Shown here: in pieces, positions 1 to 10,650 of the stretch
Layout of the letters: every line of letters begins with the position of its first letter
Numbering within the stretch: the first letter of the stretch is position 1
From: Parasulfuritortus sp036391875
GTDB lineage: Bacteria; Pseudomonadota; Gammaproteobacteria; Burkholderiales; Thiobacillaceae
Direction of reading: 5' to 3'
DNA length: 64,000 nucleotides
NCBI GenBank assembly: GCA_036391875.1
Contig: DASVZA010000019.1
Span: forward strand, 1 to 64,000
Notes under the pieces: generated by a model
Database searches by the model: none
The model's input: the letters and a program-made list of their open reading frames with translations, nothing else
What the model was told of the DNA's origin: nothing
Position numbers and translations under genes: made by a program

Positions 1-504
1 GAAGAATGTGGTGTCGTACTCGTCGGCCTCGATCACGAAGAAGGGCGATTCGGTCAGCCGGGCCGAGACGCCGAAGTTCACCGGCACGCCGCCGACCAGG
101 TAGCCCGGGTCCAGCTTGGCGTCCTCCAGTATCCAGCTCAGCATGGCCGAGGTGGTGGTCTTGCCGTGGGTGCCGGCGACGGCCAGTACCCATTTGTCCT
201 TCAGCACGTTCTCGTACAGCCATTGCGGGCCGGATACGTAGGGCAGGCCGCGGTTGAGGATTTCCTCCATCAAGGGCTGCTTGCCGCGGCTGACCACGTT
301 GCCGATCACGTAGACGTCGGCGCCGATGTTCGCCTGCTCGGCGCCGAAACCCTCGATCAGCTCGATGCCCTGGGCCTCCAGCTGGGTGCTCATGGGCGGG
401 TAGACCTGGGCGTCGCAGCCGGTGACCTTGTGGCCGGCCTGCTTGGCGATGACCGCGATGCCGCCCATGAAGGTGCCGCAGATGCCGAGAATGTGGATGT
501 GCAT
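1..504 (-). CDS. mpl: Mpl, UDP-MurNAc:tripeptide ligase, N-terminal part (cut by window edge)
   Basis: Cytoplasmic Mur ligase that joins recycled L-Ala-gamma-D-Glu-meso-DAP tripeptide to UDP-MurNAc in peptidoglycan recycling. Reading the minus strand from ATG at 504 gives 168 residues with no stop. The protein opens with MHIHILGICGTFMGG, the dinucleotide-binding turn of Mpl, then has the Mur ATP-binding loop AGTHGKTTTSAML near residue 112, and EADEYDTTFF at the cut end. The C-terminal two thirds lie outside the window. It is divergent from rpfG across a 266-bp gap. Recognition is from family motifs; MurC is the main alternative, but the HIHILGICG start is typical of Mpl. Confidence 0.93.
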   Translation of the reverse strand, partial: MHIHILGICGTFMGGIAVIAKQAGHKVTGCDAQVYPPMSTQLEAQGIELIEGFGAEQANIGADVYVIGNVVSRGKQPLMEEILNRGLPYVSGPQWLYENVLKDKWVLAVAGTHGKTTTSAMLSWILEDAKLDPGYLVGGVPVNFGVSARLTESPFFVIEADEYDTTFF

Positions 505-770
505 GTTTATCGAATGAATGGGTTATCGTTTGAATTATCGCCGCTGTTAAAGTTTACTGTCACTTTGTAGCCGACTTTGCATGGAAGTCTCGATATGCGG
601 CGCGGCAAACGTTATTCTGACGGCGTCCGCGACACCTGCCCTGATAACTGGATCGATGATGTTGTTTCTTGAGCTGCTCGACTCCGCCCGCGACCGGGCT
701 TACGCAACGATTTCCTTGCACCGGGCCGTCCATGGCGCATGGTATCGGGATTATGCGAGGTTGAAACGCC
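505..770. other. Intergenic gap between divergent mpl and rpfG
   Basis: This 266-bp gap should hold the promoters of both mpl and rpfG. I see no confident -35/-10 pair, sigma-54 box or strong inverted repeat. Short open frames here lack ribosome sites and recognisable sequence. Confidence 0.5.
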
Positions 771-1900
771 ATGAGTAGATTGAAGCTGGTACCCAAGCCG
801 GCCTTCCGTGAAGCGCCCATAGCGTCGCCCACCTCGACCGCCGACGGCGGCCTGGTGTTCATCGTCGACGACCGGGCCACGGCACGCAACCTGCTCGAAG
901 GCCTGGCCCGCTCGCTGGGGCCCGACATCCGGGTGGAGAGCTTCGCCGATCCCAGGCATGCCTTGAGCCAGGCCCGGCGGGTCACGCCCGACCTGATCAT
1001 CACCGACTACCGCATGCCGTCCATGAACGGCGTCGAATTCACCCGCCACCTGCGTGCCGAGAAGCGCCTGGAGGACGTGCCCATCGTCATCATCACGGTG
1101 GTCGAGGACCGCCTGGTGCGCCAACAGGCCCTGGAAAGCGGCGCGACCGACTTCCTGACCCGACCGATCGACCCCTACGAATGCCGGGCCCGCTTCCGCA
1201 ACCTGCTCAACCTGCGGCAAAGCCAGAAGAACCTCCGCGACCACGCCCAATGGCTGGAAACCCAGGTGGCCAAGGCCACCCAGGACATCCACGCCCGGGA
1301 ACGGGAGACCCTGATCAAGCTGGCCAAGGCCGGCGAATACCGGGACGAGCACACCGGCAACCATATCTACCGCATGGCGCAGTACAGCCGCCTGATCGCC
1401 CAGGAGATCGGCCTCAGCAGCCTGGAATGCGAGGAGATCGAACTGACCGCGCCCATGCACGACCTGGGCAAGATCGGCATCCCCGACCATATCCTGCTCA
1501 AGCCCGGCCCGCTCACCCCGCACGAGATGCTGATCATGCAGACCCATCCGGTGATCGGCTACGACATCCTCAAGGACAGTCCCTCGCCCTTTCTGAGCAT
1601 CGGCGCCCTGATCGCCCTGCACCACCATGAGCGTTACGACGGCAGCGGCTATCCGCACCGCCTCGCCGGCCAGGACATCCCGTTGCCGGCCCGGATCGTG
1701 GCGGTGGCCGACGTGTTCGATGCCCTGACCTCCGAGCGTCCCTACAAGCGGCCCTGGCGCTTCGAAGCCGCCGTGGAATACGTGCGCAACAGCAGCACCA
1801 GCCATTTCGACCCCGACTGCGCCGCCGCCTTCCTGAAGCGCCTGGACGACGTCCGGGAAATCATGCTGCAGTACCAGGACCCGCCGGGGGAAAACCAAAA

Positions 1901-1904
<4 letters not shown>
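771..1904 (+). CDS. rpfG: RpfG-type response regulator with HD-GYP c-di-GMP phosphodiesterase domain
   Basis: A 377-aa two-domain output protein. A receiver domain spans about residues 28-148 (FIVDD acidic pair near 30-34, phospho-acceptor D79 in IITDYRMP, Lys replaced by Arg in FLTRPID). An HD-GYP domain spans about 180-370, with MHDLGKIG (HD at 230-231) and HHERYDGSGYP (285-295), so the metal and GYP residues needed for c-di-GMP hydrolysis are intact. It overlaps rpfC by the ATGA at 1901-1904, so the two are translationally coupled. By analogy with Xanthomonas, RpfC phosphorylates RpfG on sensing DSF and RpfG lowers c-di-GMP. The T/S-K to T-R change at the receiver end is unusual but conservative. 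The GAGG before the ATG supports this start. Confidence 0.9.
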
Positions 1905-4432
<2,528 letters not shown>

Positions 4433-5503
4433 CTCCTGGGCCACGGGCGCAGCCTTGCTGCCTTGTTTCGCAACCAGCCGCTCCATCATGCGCAGGTCCT
4501 TGGCCTCGATGCGCAACGCCGCATCGACCCAGACCTCGGTAATCTTGAATATCTGCTCATGGGAGATCGGCTCGGCCAGCTCGCGGGCCGCGCGCAGGGC
4601 GAGGCTGCCGTTCCGGGACCGCATGTCGCGCCGGACGTAATCGTAGACGGCCTGCTGTCCCTCGCCAGGTTCGGCCAGCACGTCGACGACGCCCATTTCG
4701 TACAGGTCCTCGGCCAGGTACAGGTTCCCGCTCAGGATCATCCGTTCCGCCCGGGCGCCGCCGATGCGGCGCGCCAGCAGGCTCAGCGCCCCCATGCCCG
4801 GGAACAGATTGAACAGGATCTCCGGAAAACCGAGCTTGGTGCCGCGTTCGGCGATCAGCACGTTGGCCGACAGCGCGCATTCGAAACCGCCGCCCAGGGC
4901 GTCACCCTGGACCAGGCAGATGCTCTTCAACTGGGACCGATTCAGGTGCACCGCATTCAGGTAGACCGGCTCGCAGCAGGCCTGGGCATAGTGGAGCAGT
5001 GCGTCGCGGTCGCGCTGCTTGATCAGGTCGCTGAACAGTTGCAGGTCGCCGCCCAGGTTGAACACACCCGGCACCGAGGAGGCGGTCACCTGATAGAGCA
5101 CGTCAGGACGGGTCGGATCGTCGATCTGCTCGGCGATGCTGTTGCACCAGCCCAGCAGATCCTGCAGCAGTTGCGGCGTGAAGCAGGGCCTGGGCGACGA
5201 GTGCATGTAGCCCCAGGCGATCTGGTAGCGCTCGTCGAAATAAGTGGTGAGTTGCTGGTAACCGAGGGGTTCGGGCTGGATCGTGTCGTGGGCGGTTTGC
5301 AGCGAAGGCATGGCTGACTCCTTTTCCAAGTGGGGATGGCTGACGGCAGGTGGGACCTGACCGGAAAAGCCTAACCGCTGCCCTACCCGTTCACAAGGAA
5401 AGGTCCTCCACGCGATTCGGCCAGTCGGCCGGATGTCGGAAAGGCTGGTCCGGCCTCGCCGGAAACGCGCCGGGAAGCACTTGAAAACAAGTGCGGCGAA
5501 CAC

Positions 5504-6376
5504 TCAGTTGCTGGCCGACAATTCCAGCCAGGCGCGCGCCGCCGCCGACAGGTAGCCGCCGCGCAGCCAGGCCATGTCGAGCCGCCAGGGGATGACCGGC
5601 TCGATCAGTGCCGACACGGCGAAATCCTTCAGGTCGAGCTGGCCGAGTTCGGTGCTGGGCAGGAGCGACACGCCGACGCCGCAGCGCACCAGTTCCAGGA
5701 TGAAGCCGATCTGGCCGCTGCGGCCGACGACGTCGGGGGTGAAGCCGCATTGCCGGCAGGCTTCGGTAATCCGTTCGTTGAGGGCATAGGCGGCCGGAAA
5801 CATGATGAACGGCTCCTCGGCCAGTTCCGCCAGGCGCACCTCGCGCCGCCGTGCCCAGCGGGAGCGGGCCGGGGCCAGCAGGGCGAGCCGGTCATCGATC
5901 AGCATGCGGTGCTCGAACCGGCTCCCGTCGACCGGGTCGAGCAGACCACCCAGTTCCAGCTGGCCGTCGACCAGGGCCTGCTCGATGGCGCGCGAGCCGT
6001 CCTCGTACGGCTTCAGTTCGATGCCCGGATAACGCCGCTTGAAGGCGCCGATCAGGGGCACGAACAGGCGCGGCCCGAGCGGCGGCAGGCCGATGCGCAG
6101 CTCGCCCCGGCGCAGGCCGCCAAGCTCGGCCAGGGCCAGTTCGATGTTTGCCGCGCCGGCCAGCATGGCCTCGGCATAACCGAACACCAGGCGGCCGGCG
6201 TCGGTCGGCAGCGCCCGGCGGCTGTTGCGCTGCAGCAGCGGCAGGCCCAGTTCGCTTTCCAGTAGGCCGACCAGCTTGCTGACCGTCGGCTGTGTCACCG
6301 AAAGCGTCTCCGCCGCCTGGGTGAAGCTGCCGCTCCGCGCCACTTCGACGAAGGCCCGCAAGGCTCGCAATTCCAT
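5504..6376 (-). CDS. LysR-family transcriptional regulator, probable controller of lrgAB
   Basis: A 290-aa LysR-type activator. The winged helix-turn-helix lies at residues 1-60 (FTQAAETLSVTQPTVSKLV), followed by a periplasmic-binding-like effector domain at about 88-290. It is transcribed divergently from lrgA with only about 100 bp between the start codons, the usual geometry for a LysR regulator and its target. This matches CidR-like regulators of cid/lrg operons. The effector is not evident from sequence; acetate-type signals are known for CidR but are an inference here. The ATG at 6376 gives the usual family length. Confidence 0.87.
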   Translation of the reverse strand: MELRALRAFVEVARSGSFTQAAETLSVTQPTVSKLVGLLESELGLPLLQRNSRRALPTDAGRLVFGYAEAMLAGAANIELALAELGGLRRGELRIGLPPLGPRLFVPLIGAFKRRYPGIELKPYEDGSRAIEQALVDGQLELGGLLDPVDGSRFEHRMLIDDRLALLAPARSRWARRREVRLAELAEEPFIMFPAAYALNERITEACRQCGFTPDVVGRSGQIGFILELVRCGVGVSLLPSTELGQLDLKDFAVSALIEPVIPWRLDMAWLRGGYLSAAARAWLELSASN

Positions 6377-6392
6377 CGCTTATCCATTCCAA

Positions 6393-6410
6393 TATCGCAT
6401 GACTACGATA
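6393..6410. promoter_or_regulatory. Candidate LysR operator between the divergent genes
   Basis: A perfect 5-8-5 inverted repeat, TATCGCATGACTACGATA, sits in the AT-rich space between the LysR gene and lrgA. It is close to the T-N11-A dyad style of LysR sites. Position and symmetry only; no binding evidence. Confidence 0.35.
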
Positions 6411-6479
6411 ATCATAATTCATGCTTAGAATCCTGCGATGTGGTTAAGCTGGCGGCATCCGAATCTTGATATCGCCGCA

Positions 6480-6884
6480 ATGAACCCCCTTGATCGCTTG
6501 CCTGCCCAGCTGCTGCAGACACTGCTCTTCGTCGCCGCCTGGCTGGTGCTGGACCAATTCGTGCATCGCCTGTCGCTGCCCGTGCCGGCCGGCGTGCTCG
6601 GCCTGTTCATCGTCGCCGCCCTGCTCCTGTCGGGCCGGATCGGGCAACACCGGATCGAGTCCGGCGCCCGTTGGCTGCTGGCCGAGATGCCGTTGTTCTT
6701 CATCCCGCCCATGCTGGCGATCACCGGCTTCGGCCCGGTCTTCGAGCGCCACGGCCCGGGCCTGCTGGCCGCCATCCTGATCGGCAGCGCCGTGGTCATG
6801 GCCGGCACCGGCATCGTCGTCGACCGCATGTTCCATCTCGAATCGCGCCGCCGAGAGCGGGCCGAGCGCGCAATGCGACCATGA
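6480..6884 (+). CDS. lrgA: LrgA/CidA-family holin-like membrane protein
   Basis: A small integral membrane protein of 134 aa with four hydrophobic segments and the LrgA family pattern (VPAGVLGLFIVAALLLSG, FIPPMLAITGF). LrgA/CidA proteins work with LrgB/CidB in control of murein hydrolase activity and export of small metabolites such as pyruvate. An upstream in-frame ATG at 6438 would add 14 residues; the 6480 start gives the usual family length and begins just before the first membrane segment. It is coupled to lrgB through ATGA at 6881-6884. Confidence 0.85.
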   Translation: MNPLDRLPAQLLQTLLFVAAWLVLDQFVHRLSLPVPAGVLGLFIVAALLLSGRIGQHRIESGARWLLAEMPLFFIPPMLAITGFGPVFERHGPGLLAAILIGSAVVMAGTGIVVDRMFHLESRRRERAERAMRP

Positions 6885-7561
6885 ACGCCGCCCTGCCGTT
6901 CTTCGCCGCCACCGTGGCGATCTACGCCCTTTCGAAATGGCTGTACCGGCGCAAGCGCACGCTGTGGTTCTCGCCCACCGTGTTCACCCCGGCCGTGCTG
7001 GTCGTCCTGGTCGAACTGAGCCACACGCCGTTCGCGGTCTACTTCCAGGACACCCGCTGGCTGACCTGGCTGCTGGGCCCGGCCACCATCGCCTTCGCCT
7101 ATCCGATCTACATCCAGCGCGCACTGCTGCGCCGCTATCCGCTCACCCTGGCGGTCGGCGTGCTGGCCGGGCTGGGCCTGGGCCTCGCCAGCTCCTGGCT
7201 GCTGGCCCGCCTGTTCGAACTGCCCCCCGACCTGACCCGAAGCATCCTGCCCCGCTCGGTCTCCACCCCGTTCGCCGTCTCGGCCTCGGCCGTGTTCGGC
7301 GGCGAACAGAACCTGACCGTGATCAGCGTCATGATCACCGGCCTGTTCGGCATGCTGGTCGGCGAGGTCTTCCTGGGCTGGCTCGGCCTGCGCTCCGGCA
7401 TCTCGCGCGGCGCCGCGCTGGGCGCCGCAGCGCACGGCCTGGGCACCGCCAAGGCCTACGAGATCGGCCTCGAGGAAGGCGCCGTGGCCAGCCTGGTCAT
7501 GGTCTTCGCCGGCATCGCCATGGTGCTGCTCGCCCCTGTGCTGGCCCACTGGGTCGCTTGA
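6881..7561 (+). CDS. lrgB: LrgB/CidB-family membrane protein
   Basis: A 226-aa polytopic membrane protein with the LrgB signature regions: FSPTVFTPAVLVVLVE near the start, LLGPATIAFAYPIY, SVSTPFAVSASAVFGG, and GAAAHGLGTAKAYEIG in the last third. It is the obligate partner of LrgA and overlaps its stop by 4 bp. The regulator upstream is divergent, so lrgAB is probably one LysR-controlled transcript. No clear terminator follows, only a C-run and a GC-rich stretch. Confidence 0.9.
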   Translation: MNAALPFFAATVAIYALSKWLYRRKRTLWFSPTVFTPAVLVVLVELSHTPFAVYFQDTRWLTWLLGPATIAFAYPIYIQRALLRRYPLTLAVGVLAGLGLGLASSWLLARLFELPPDLTRSILPRSVSTPFAVSASAVFGGEQNLTVISVMITGLFGMLVGEVFLGWLGLRSGISRGAALGAAAHGLGTAKAYEIGLEEGAVASLVMVFAGIAMVLLAPVLAHWVA

Positions 7562-7941
7562 GCCGGGCCACGGACCGCCCCCCCCCGCCCGCGCGGCTTC
7601 GCCCGCACCTGCAGGCATCACCGCTCCGCGGCGGAAGGCGCGCTCCAGGCACGGCAGGGCGGCGCAAGGAGGCTGGAATGGACAATGTGCCGCGCATGCA
7701 CTGTATTTACTGACCTGTCGTCAATCTACGACGCATATTTCCTTTTGAATCATTACGTTAAATGAATCGCCCGATAGGCGTCGCCCGTCAGCGACACAAT
7801 CCATGGGCAAGCGGAGGGAATTCAGTCCAATGGAAATCGCAAGTCGTTGTTAAATAAAAACATAACTTGTCTGGCACGACGGTTGCTGAATAACACTCGC
7901 GGCATGTCACCGTTTTTTATCGATAGTCAAAGGAGAGGATT
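7562..7941. other. 380-bp gene-free region upstream of the EF-hand gene
   Basis: The first 120 bp are GC-rich and look like the untranslated tail after lrgB. From about 7700 the sequence becomes AT-richer and regulatory in character. It holds a perfect inverted repeat GTCGT-N6-ACGAC at 7717-7732, a TGT-N9-ACA near-dyad at 7848-7862, and the sigma-54 box at 7872-7887. I see no gene here. Confidence 0.6.
7872..7887 (+). promoter_or_regulatory. Sigma-54 promoter, full consensus match
   Basis: TGGCACGACGGTTGCT matches the sigma-54 -24/-12 consensus TGGCACG-N4-TTGCW at every specified base, with the GG and GC dinucleotides at the required spacing. Transcription would start near 7899, about 43 bp before the EF-hand gene ATG. 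An enhancer-binding activator is required by mechanism; the dyad at 7717-7732 lies at a plausible distance. Confidence 0.85.
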
Positions 7942-8262
7942 ATGAACAGCACCCATACGAAACCCATCGCCATGGCAATTACCGGTTTGCTGGCGACCTG
8001 CGCTGGAATTCCGGCCTATTCCGCGGGTCAGTACGGCTCGTCGCCGAGCGCGCCGGCATCCGCGGCTCAACCCTATGGTGGGGCCGACCCGATGTCGAAT
8101 AGCTGCACCCAGCTTGACACCAACCACGATGGCTACATCAGCAAGAAGGAGTTCGAGAAATCCGGCTTGCCCAGCAAGGACTTCAAAGTTGCCGACGCCA
8201 CGAATCGCGGCAAGCTGAACATGGAAGAATGCACACGCGCTTTGGCAAACACTCACCAGTGA
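7942..8262 (+). CDS. Small secreted EF-hand protein
   Basis: A 106-aa protein with a probable Sec signal peptide (hydrophobic AMAITGLLATCAGIPAYSA, cleavage after residue 28 or so). A Pro/Ala/Ser-rich linker follows, then one canonical EF-hand loop, DTNHDGYISKKE near residues 57-68, with Asp/Asn/Asp at 1,3,5 and Glu at 12. A second loop (DATNRGKLNMEE) is present but has Thr/Gly in place of some acidic ligands, so is probably weak. Expected role is calcium binding in the periplasm or outside the cell. It is preceded by GGAGAGGA and the sigma-54 box at 7872. No family name recognised. Confidence 0.82.
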   Translation: MNSTHTKPIAMAITGLLATCAGIPAYSAGQYGSSPSAPASAAQPYGGADPMSNSCTQLDTNHDGYISKKEFEKSGLPSKDFKVADATNRGKLNMEECTRALANTHQ

Positions 8263-8523
8263 TCATCCACGCAGTATCCGCCGGAAGACGCCCGGGCGAT
8301 GAGTGAATAGGAGCGGCCCTCAGCCAGAGAGCCCGATTCACATCGTCTACCAATACGCTGGGCCACCGACGGGCATATCGCGCAACGTTCGCACGGATGC
8401 CTTAGGAGGCCCGCCGGCGGCAACCACACCGCAGTACCGTGTTGTCGATACAGGAAACTCCGGCTTCAATCGATCGGTAACGACGTTATCTCCCGGACAC
8501 GCCCGATCGGGACGGTTCACGAA

Positions 8524-9450
8524 TCAAATGCCGGCGGCCTGCCGGTCGGCGTGATAGCTGGAGCGCACCATCGGCCCGCAGGCGGCGTTGCGAAAGCCCA
8601 TCGCCTGAGCCTCGCGCTCGAACGCGCCGAACTGTTCGGGCGTCACGAACCGTTCCACCGCCAGATGATGGCCGGAAGGCTGCAGGTATTGGCCGACCGT
8701 CAGCATCTCGACGCCGTGCGCCCGCAGGTCGCGCATGACCTCCAGCACTTCGGCGTCGGTTTCGCCCAGGCCAAGCATGATGCCGGACTTGGTCGGCACC
8801 GCCGGCAGGCGCGCCTTGAAGCGTTGCAGCAGTTCCAGCGAGTGGCCGTAGTCGGCGCCGGGTCGCACCGCCTTGTACAGGCGCGGCACGGTCTCCAGGT
8901 TGTGGTTCATCACGTCGGGCGGATCGGCGGCCAGGATGTCGAGCGCGATGTCCATGCGGCCCCGGAAATCGGGCGTCAGGATCTCGATCCGGGTGCCGGG
9001 CGAGCGCTCGCGCACGGCGCGGATGCAGGCGGCGAACTGGGCCGCGCCGCCGTCGCGCAGGTCGTCGCGGTCGACCGAGGTGACGACCACGTAGTTCAGG
9101 CCCATGGCGGCCACGGTGTCGGCCAGGTGGACGGGCTCGTCCGGATCGGGCGGCAACGGCTTGCCGTGGCCGACGTCGCAGAACGGGCAGCGCCGGGTGC
9201 ACAGGTCGCCCAGGATCATGAAGGTGGCGGTGCCGTGGTGGAAACACTCGCCCAGGTTGGGGCAGGCCGCCTCCTCGCACACGGTGTGCAGCTTCTGCTC
9301 GCGCAGCATGACCTTGATCCGCGCCACCTCGGGCGAGCTGTGGGACTTGGCCTTGATCCAGGCCGGCAGCTTGAGGCGCGGCTTGGCCTCGACCTTGATC
9401 GGGATGCGGGCGGTCTTGGCCGCGCCGCGGTGCAGGGTGTTGTCGGCCAT
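8524..9450 (-). CDS. lipA: Lipoyl synthase LipA
   Basis: Radical SAM enzyme that inserts two sulfurs into octanoyl groups on lipoyl carrier domains. It shows the auxiliary cluster cysteines (CEEAACPNLGEC), the radical SAM motif CTRRCPFC, and the C-terminal RSSYHAD whose serine ligates the auxiliary cluster. From ATG at 9450 the protein is 308 aa (MADNTLHRGAAKTARIPIKV), the usual length. Longer starts at 9477, 9486 or 9516 are open but add sequence outside the family. lipB is not next to it. It is divergent from the COG0523 GTPase gene. Confidence 0.95.
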   Translation of the reverse strand: MADNTLHRGAAKTARIPIKVEAKPRLKLPAWIKAKSHSSPEVARIKVMLREQKLHTVCEEAACPNLGECFHHGTATFMILGDLCTRRCPFCDVGHGKPLPPDPDEPVHLADTVAAMGLNYVVVTSVDRDDLRDGGAAQFAACIRAVRERSPGTRIEILTPDFRGRMDIALDILAADPPDVMNHNLETVPRLYKAVRPGADYGHSLELLQRFKARLPAVPTKSGIMLGLGETDAEVLEVMRDLRAHGVEMLTVGQYLQPSGHHLAVERFVTPEQFGAFEREAQAMGFRNAACGPMVRSSYHADRQAAGI

Positions 9451-9541
9451 CTTGAATCGGGCGGAATAAAGCCCCATCTTAGCAGGCATGACCTCGCCCA
9501 TAACCCTGCCGGCCAACGCAGAAATCGCCCGGATCGACTGA

Positions 9542-10603
9542 ATGCAACCGAACAGAACAAATCAGACCATTCCGGTGACGCTATTGACCGGTTTCCTGGG
9601 CAGCGGCAAGACCACCGTCCTCAACCGCCTGCTCAAGCGCCTGCCGCTCACCGCCGTGGTGATGAACGAGTTCGGCGAGGTCGGCCTCGACCACCAGCTG
9701 CTGGAAGAGCAGCGCGGCCCCCTGGCCCTGCTCTCGGGCGGCTGCGTCTGCTGTCAGGTGCAGGGCGCCCTGGCGCCGACCCTGAAGAACCTGTGGCTCG
9801 CCCGCGACAAAGGCGACCTGCCGCCCTTCGAGCGGCTGATCATCGAAACCACCGGCATCGCCGACCCGGCCCCGATCATCGCCACCCTGGTCCAGGACCG
9901 CTGGCTGGCGGCACGCTATCGGCTGGACGGCATCGTCACCACTGTCGACGCGGTATTCGCGGCCGGCCAGCTGACGGAGCACGCCGAGGCCCGCCGCCAG
10001 ATCGCCGTCGCCGACCGGCTGCTGCTGACCAAGACCGACCTGGCCGACGCCGGCACGATCGAACGACTCAAGGCCGCGCTGGCCGAACTGAACCCGGCCG
10101 CGCCCATCCTGTCGGTCCTGAACGGCGAGCTGGAACCGGACGCCATCCTGGGCGCCGAACGGCGCTCGACCCCGACCGACGCCGGCAGTTGGCTGGCCGC
10201 CGGGCGCTACCGGCCGGCCGGCCAGAATCTGCTAGGCGGGCGCCCGGCGCCCGCGCCCGGTCATGCCGAGCGCATCCGCGCCTTCAGCCTGACTTTCGAG
10301 CAGCCGCTCGATCCGCAGGCGGTGTCCGCCGCGCTGGAGATGCTGATCGCCTTCCGGCCGACCCAGCTGCTGCGCATGAAGGCCATCCTCAACCTGGTCG
10401 GCGAACCGGGACCGGTGGTCCTGCACGGCGTCCAGCACGTACTCTACCCGCCCAGTCGGCTGGAAAGCTGGCCGGACGAGGATCGCCGCAGCCGGTTCGT
10501 GTTCATCGTCGACGACCTGGAAGAGTCCTTCGTGGCCAAACTGTTGGCCGATTTCACCCAGGCGACCGCTCAGCACTACCCAAGTTCACAGAGCGTGGCA
10601 TAA
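9542..10603 (+). CDS. CobW/COG0523 G3E-family GTPase, probable zinc metallochaperone
   Basis: A 353-aa GTPase with P-loop GFLGSGKTT at residues 17-25, the metal-binding GCVCC motif near residue 76, the Walker B-type ETTGIADP, the TKTD guanine-specificity motif, and a CobW C-terminal domain. Members with CxCC deliver metal to target proteins, and many are Zur-controlled. The downstream genes (Zur-like regulator, ZIP transporter, DUF2796) point to zinc rather than cobalt or nickel; that is inference. The ATG at 9542 is 91 bp from the divergent lipA start. Confidence 0.85.
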   Translation: MQPNRTNQTIPVTLLTGFLGSGKTTVLNRLLKRLPLTAVVMNEFGEVGLDHQLLEEQRGPLALLSGGCVCCQVQGALAPTLKNLWLARDKGDLPPFERLIIETTGIADPAPIIATLVQDRWLAARYRLDGIVTTVDAVFAAGQLTEHAEARRQIAVADRLLLTKTDLADAGTIERLKAALAELNPAAPILSVLNGELEPDAILGAERRSTPTDAGSWLAAGRYRPAGQNLLGGRPAPAPGHAERIRAFSLTFEQPLDPQAVSAALEMLIAFRPTQLLRMKAILNLVGEPGPVVLHGVQHVLYPPSRLESWPDEDRRSRFVFIVDDLEESFVAKLLADFTQATAQHYPSSQSVA

Positions 10604-10650
10604 TCCAGCACCAACTTTCACCTCCCATATAACCAAAGAGGAGTCAAGGC

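Noticed and set aside
581..778. Short plus-strand frame before rpfG
   Set aside because: No ribosome site, no recognisable sequence, and it overlaps the rpfG start.
7848..7862. TGT-N9-ACA near the EF-hand gene, considered as a NifA site
   Set aside because: The spacer is 9 rather than 10, and the site is only about 10 bp from the -24 box, too close for an enhancer.
8303..8554. Short frame between the EF-hand gene and lipA
   Set aside because: Overlaps the lipA 3' end, has no good ribosome site and shows no domain.
8551..10632. Very long open frame antisense to lipA and overlapping the GTPase gene
   Set aside because: It is a by-product of high-GC codon use: lipA and the COG0523 GTPase have clear family motifs on their own frames, and this frame has low-complexity Gln/Gly/His composition with no recognisable domain.
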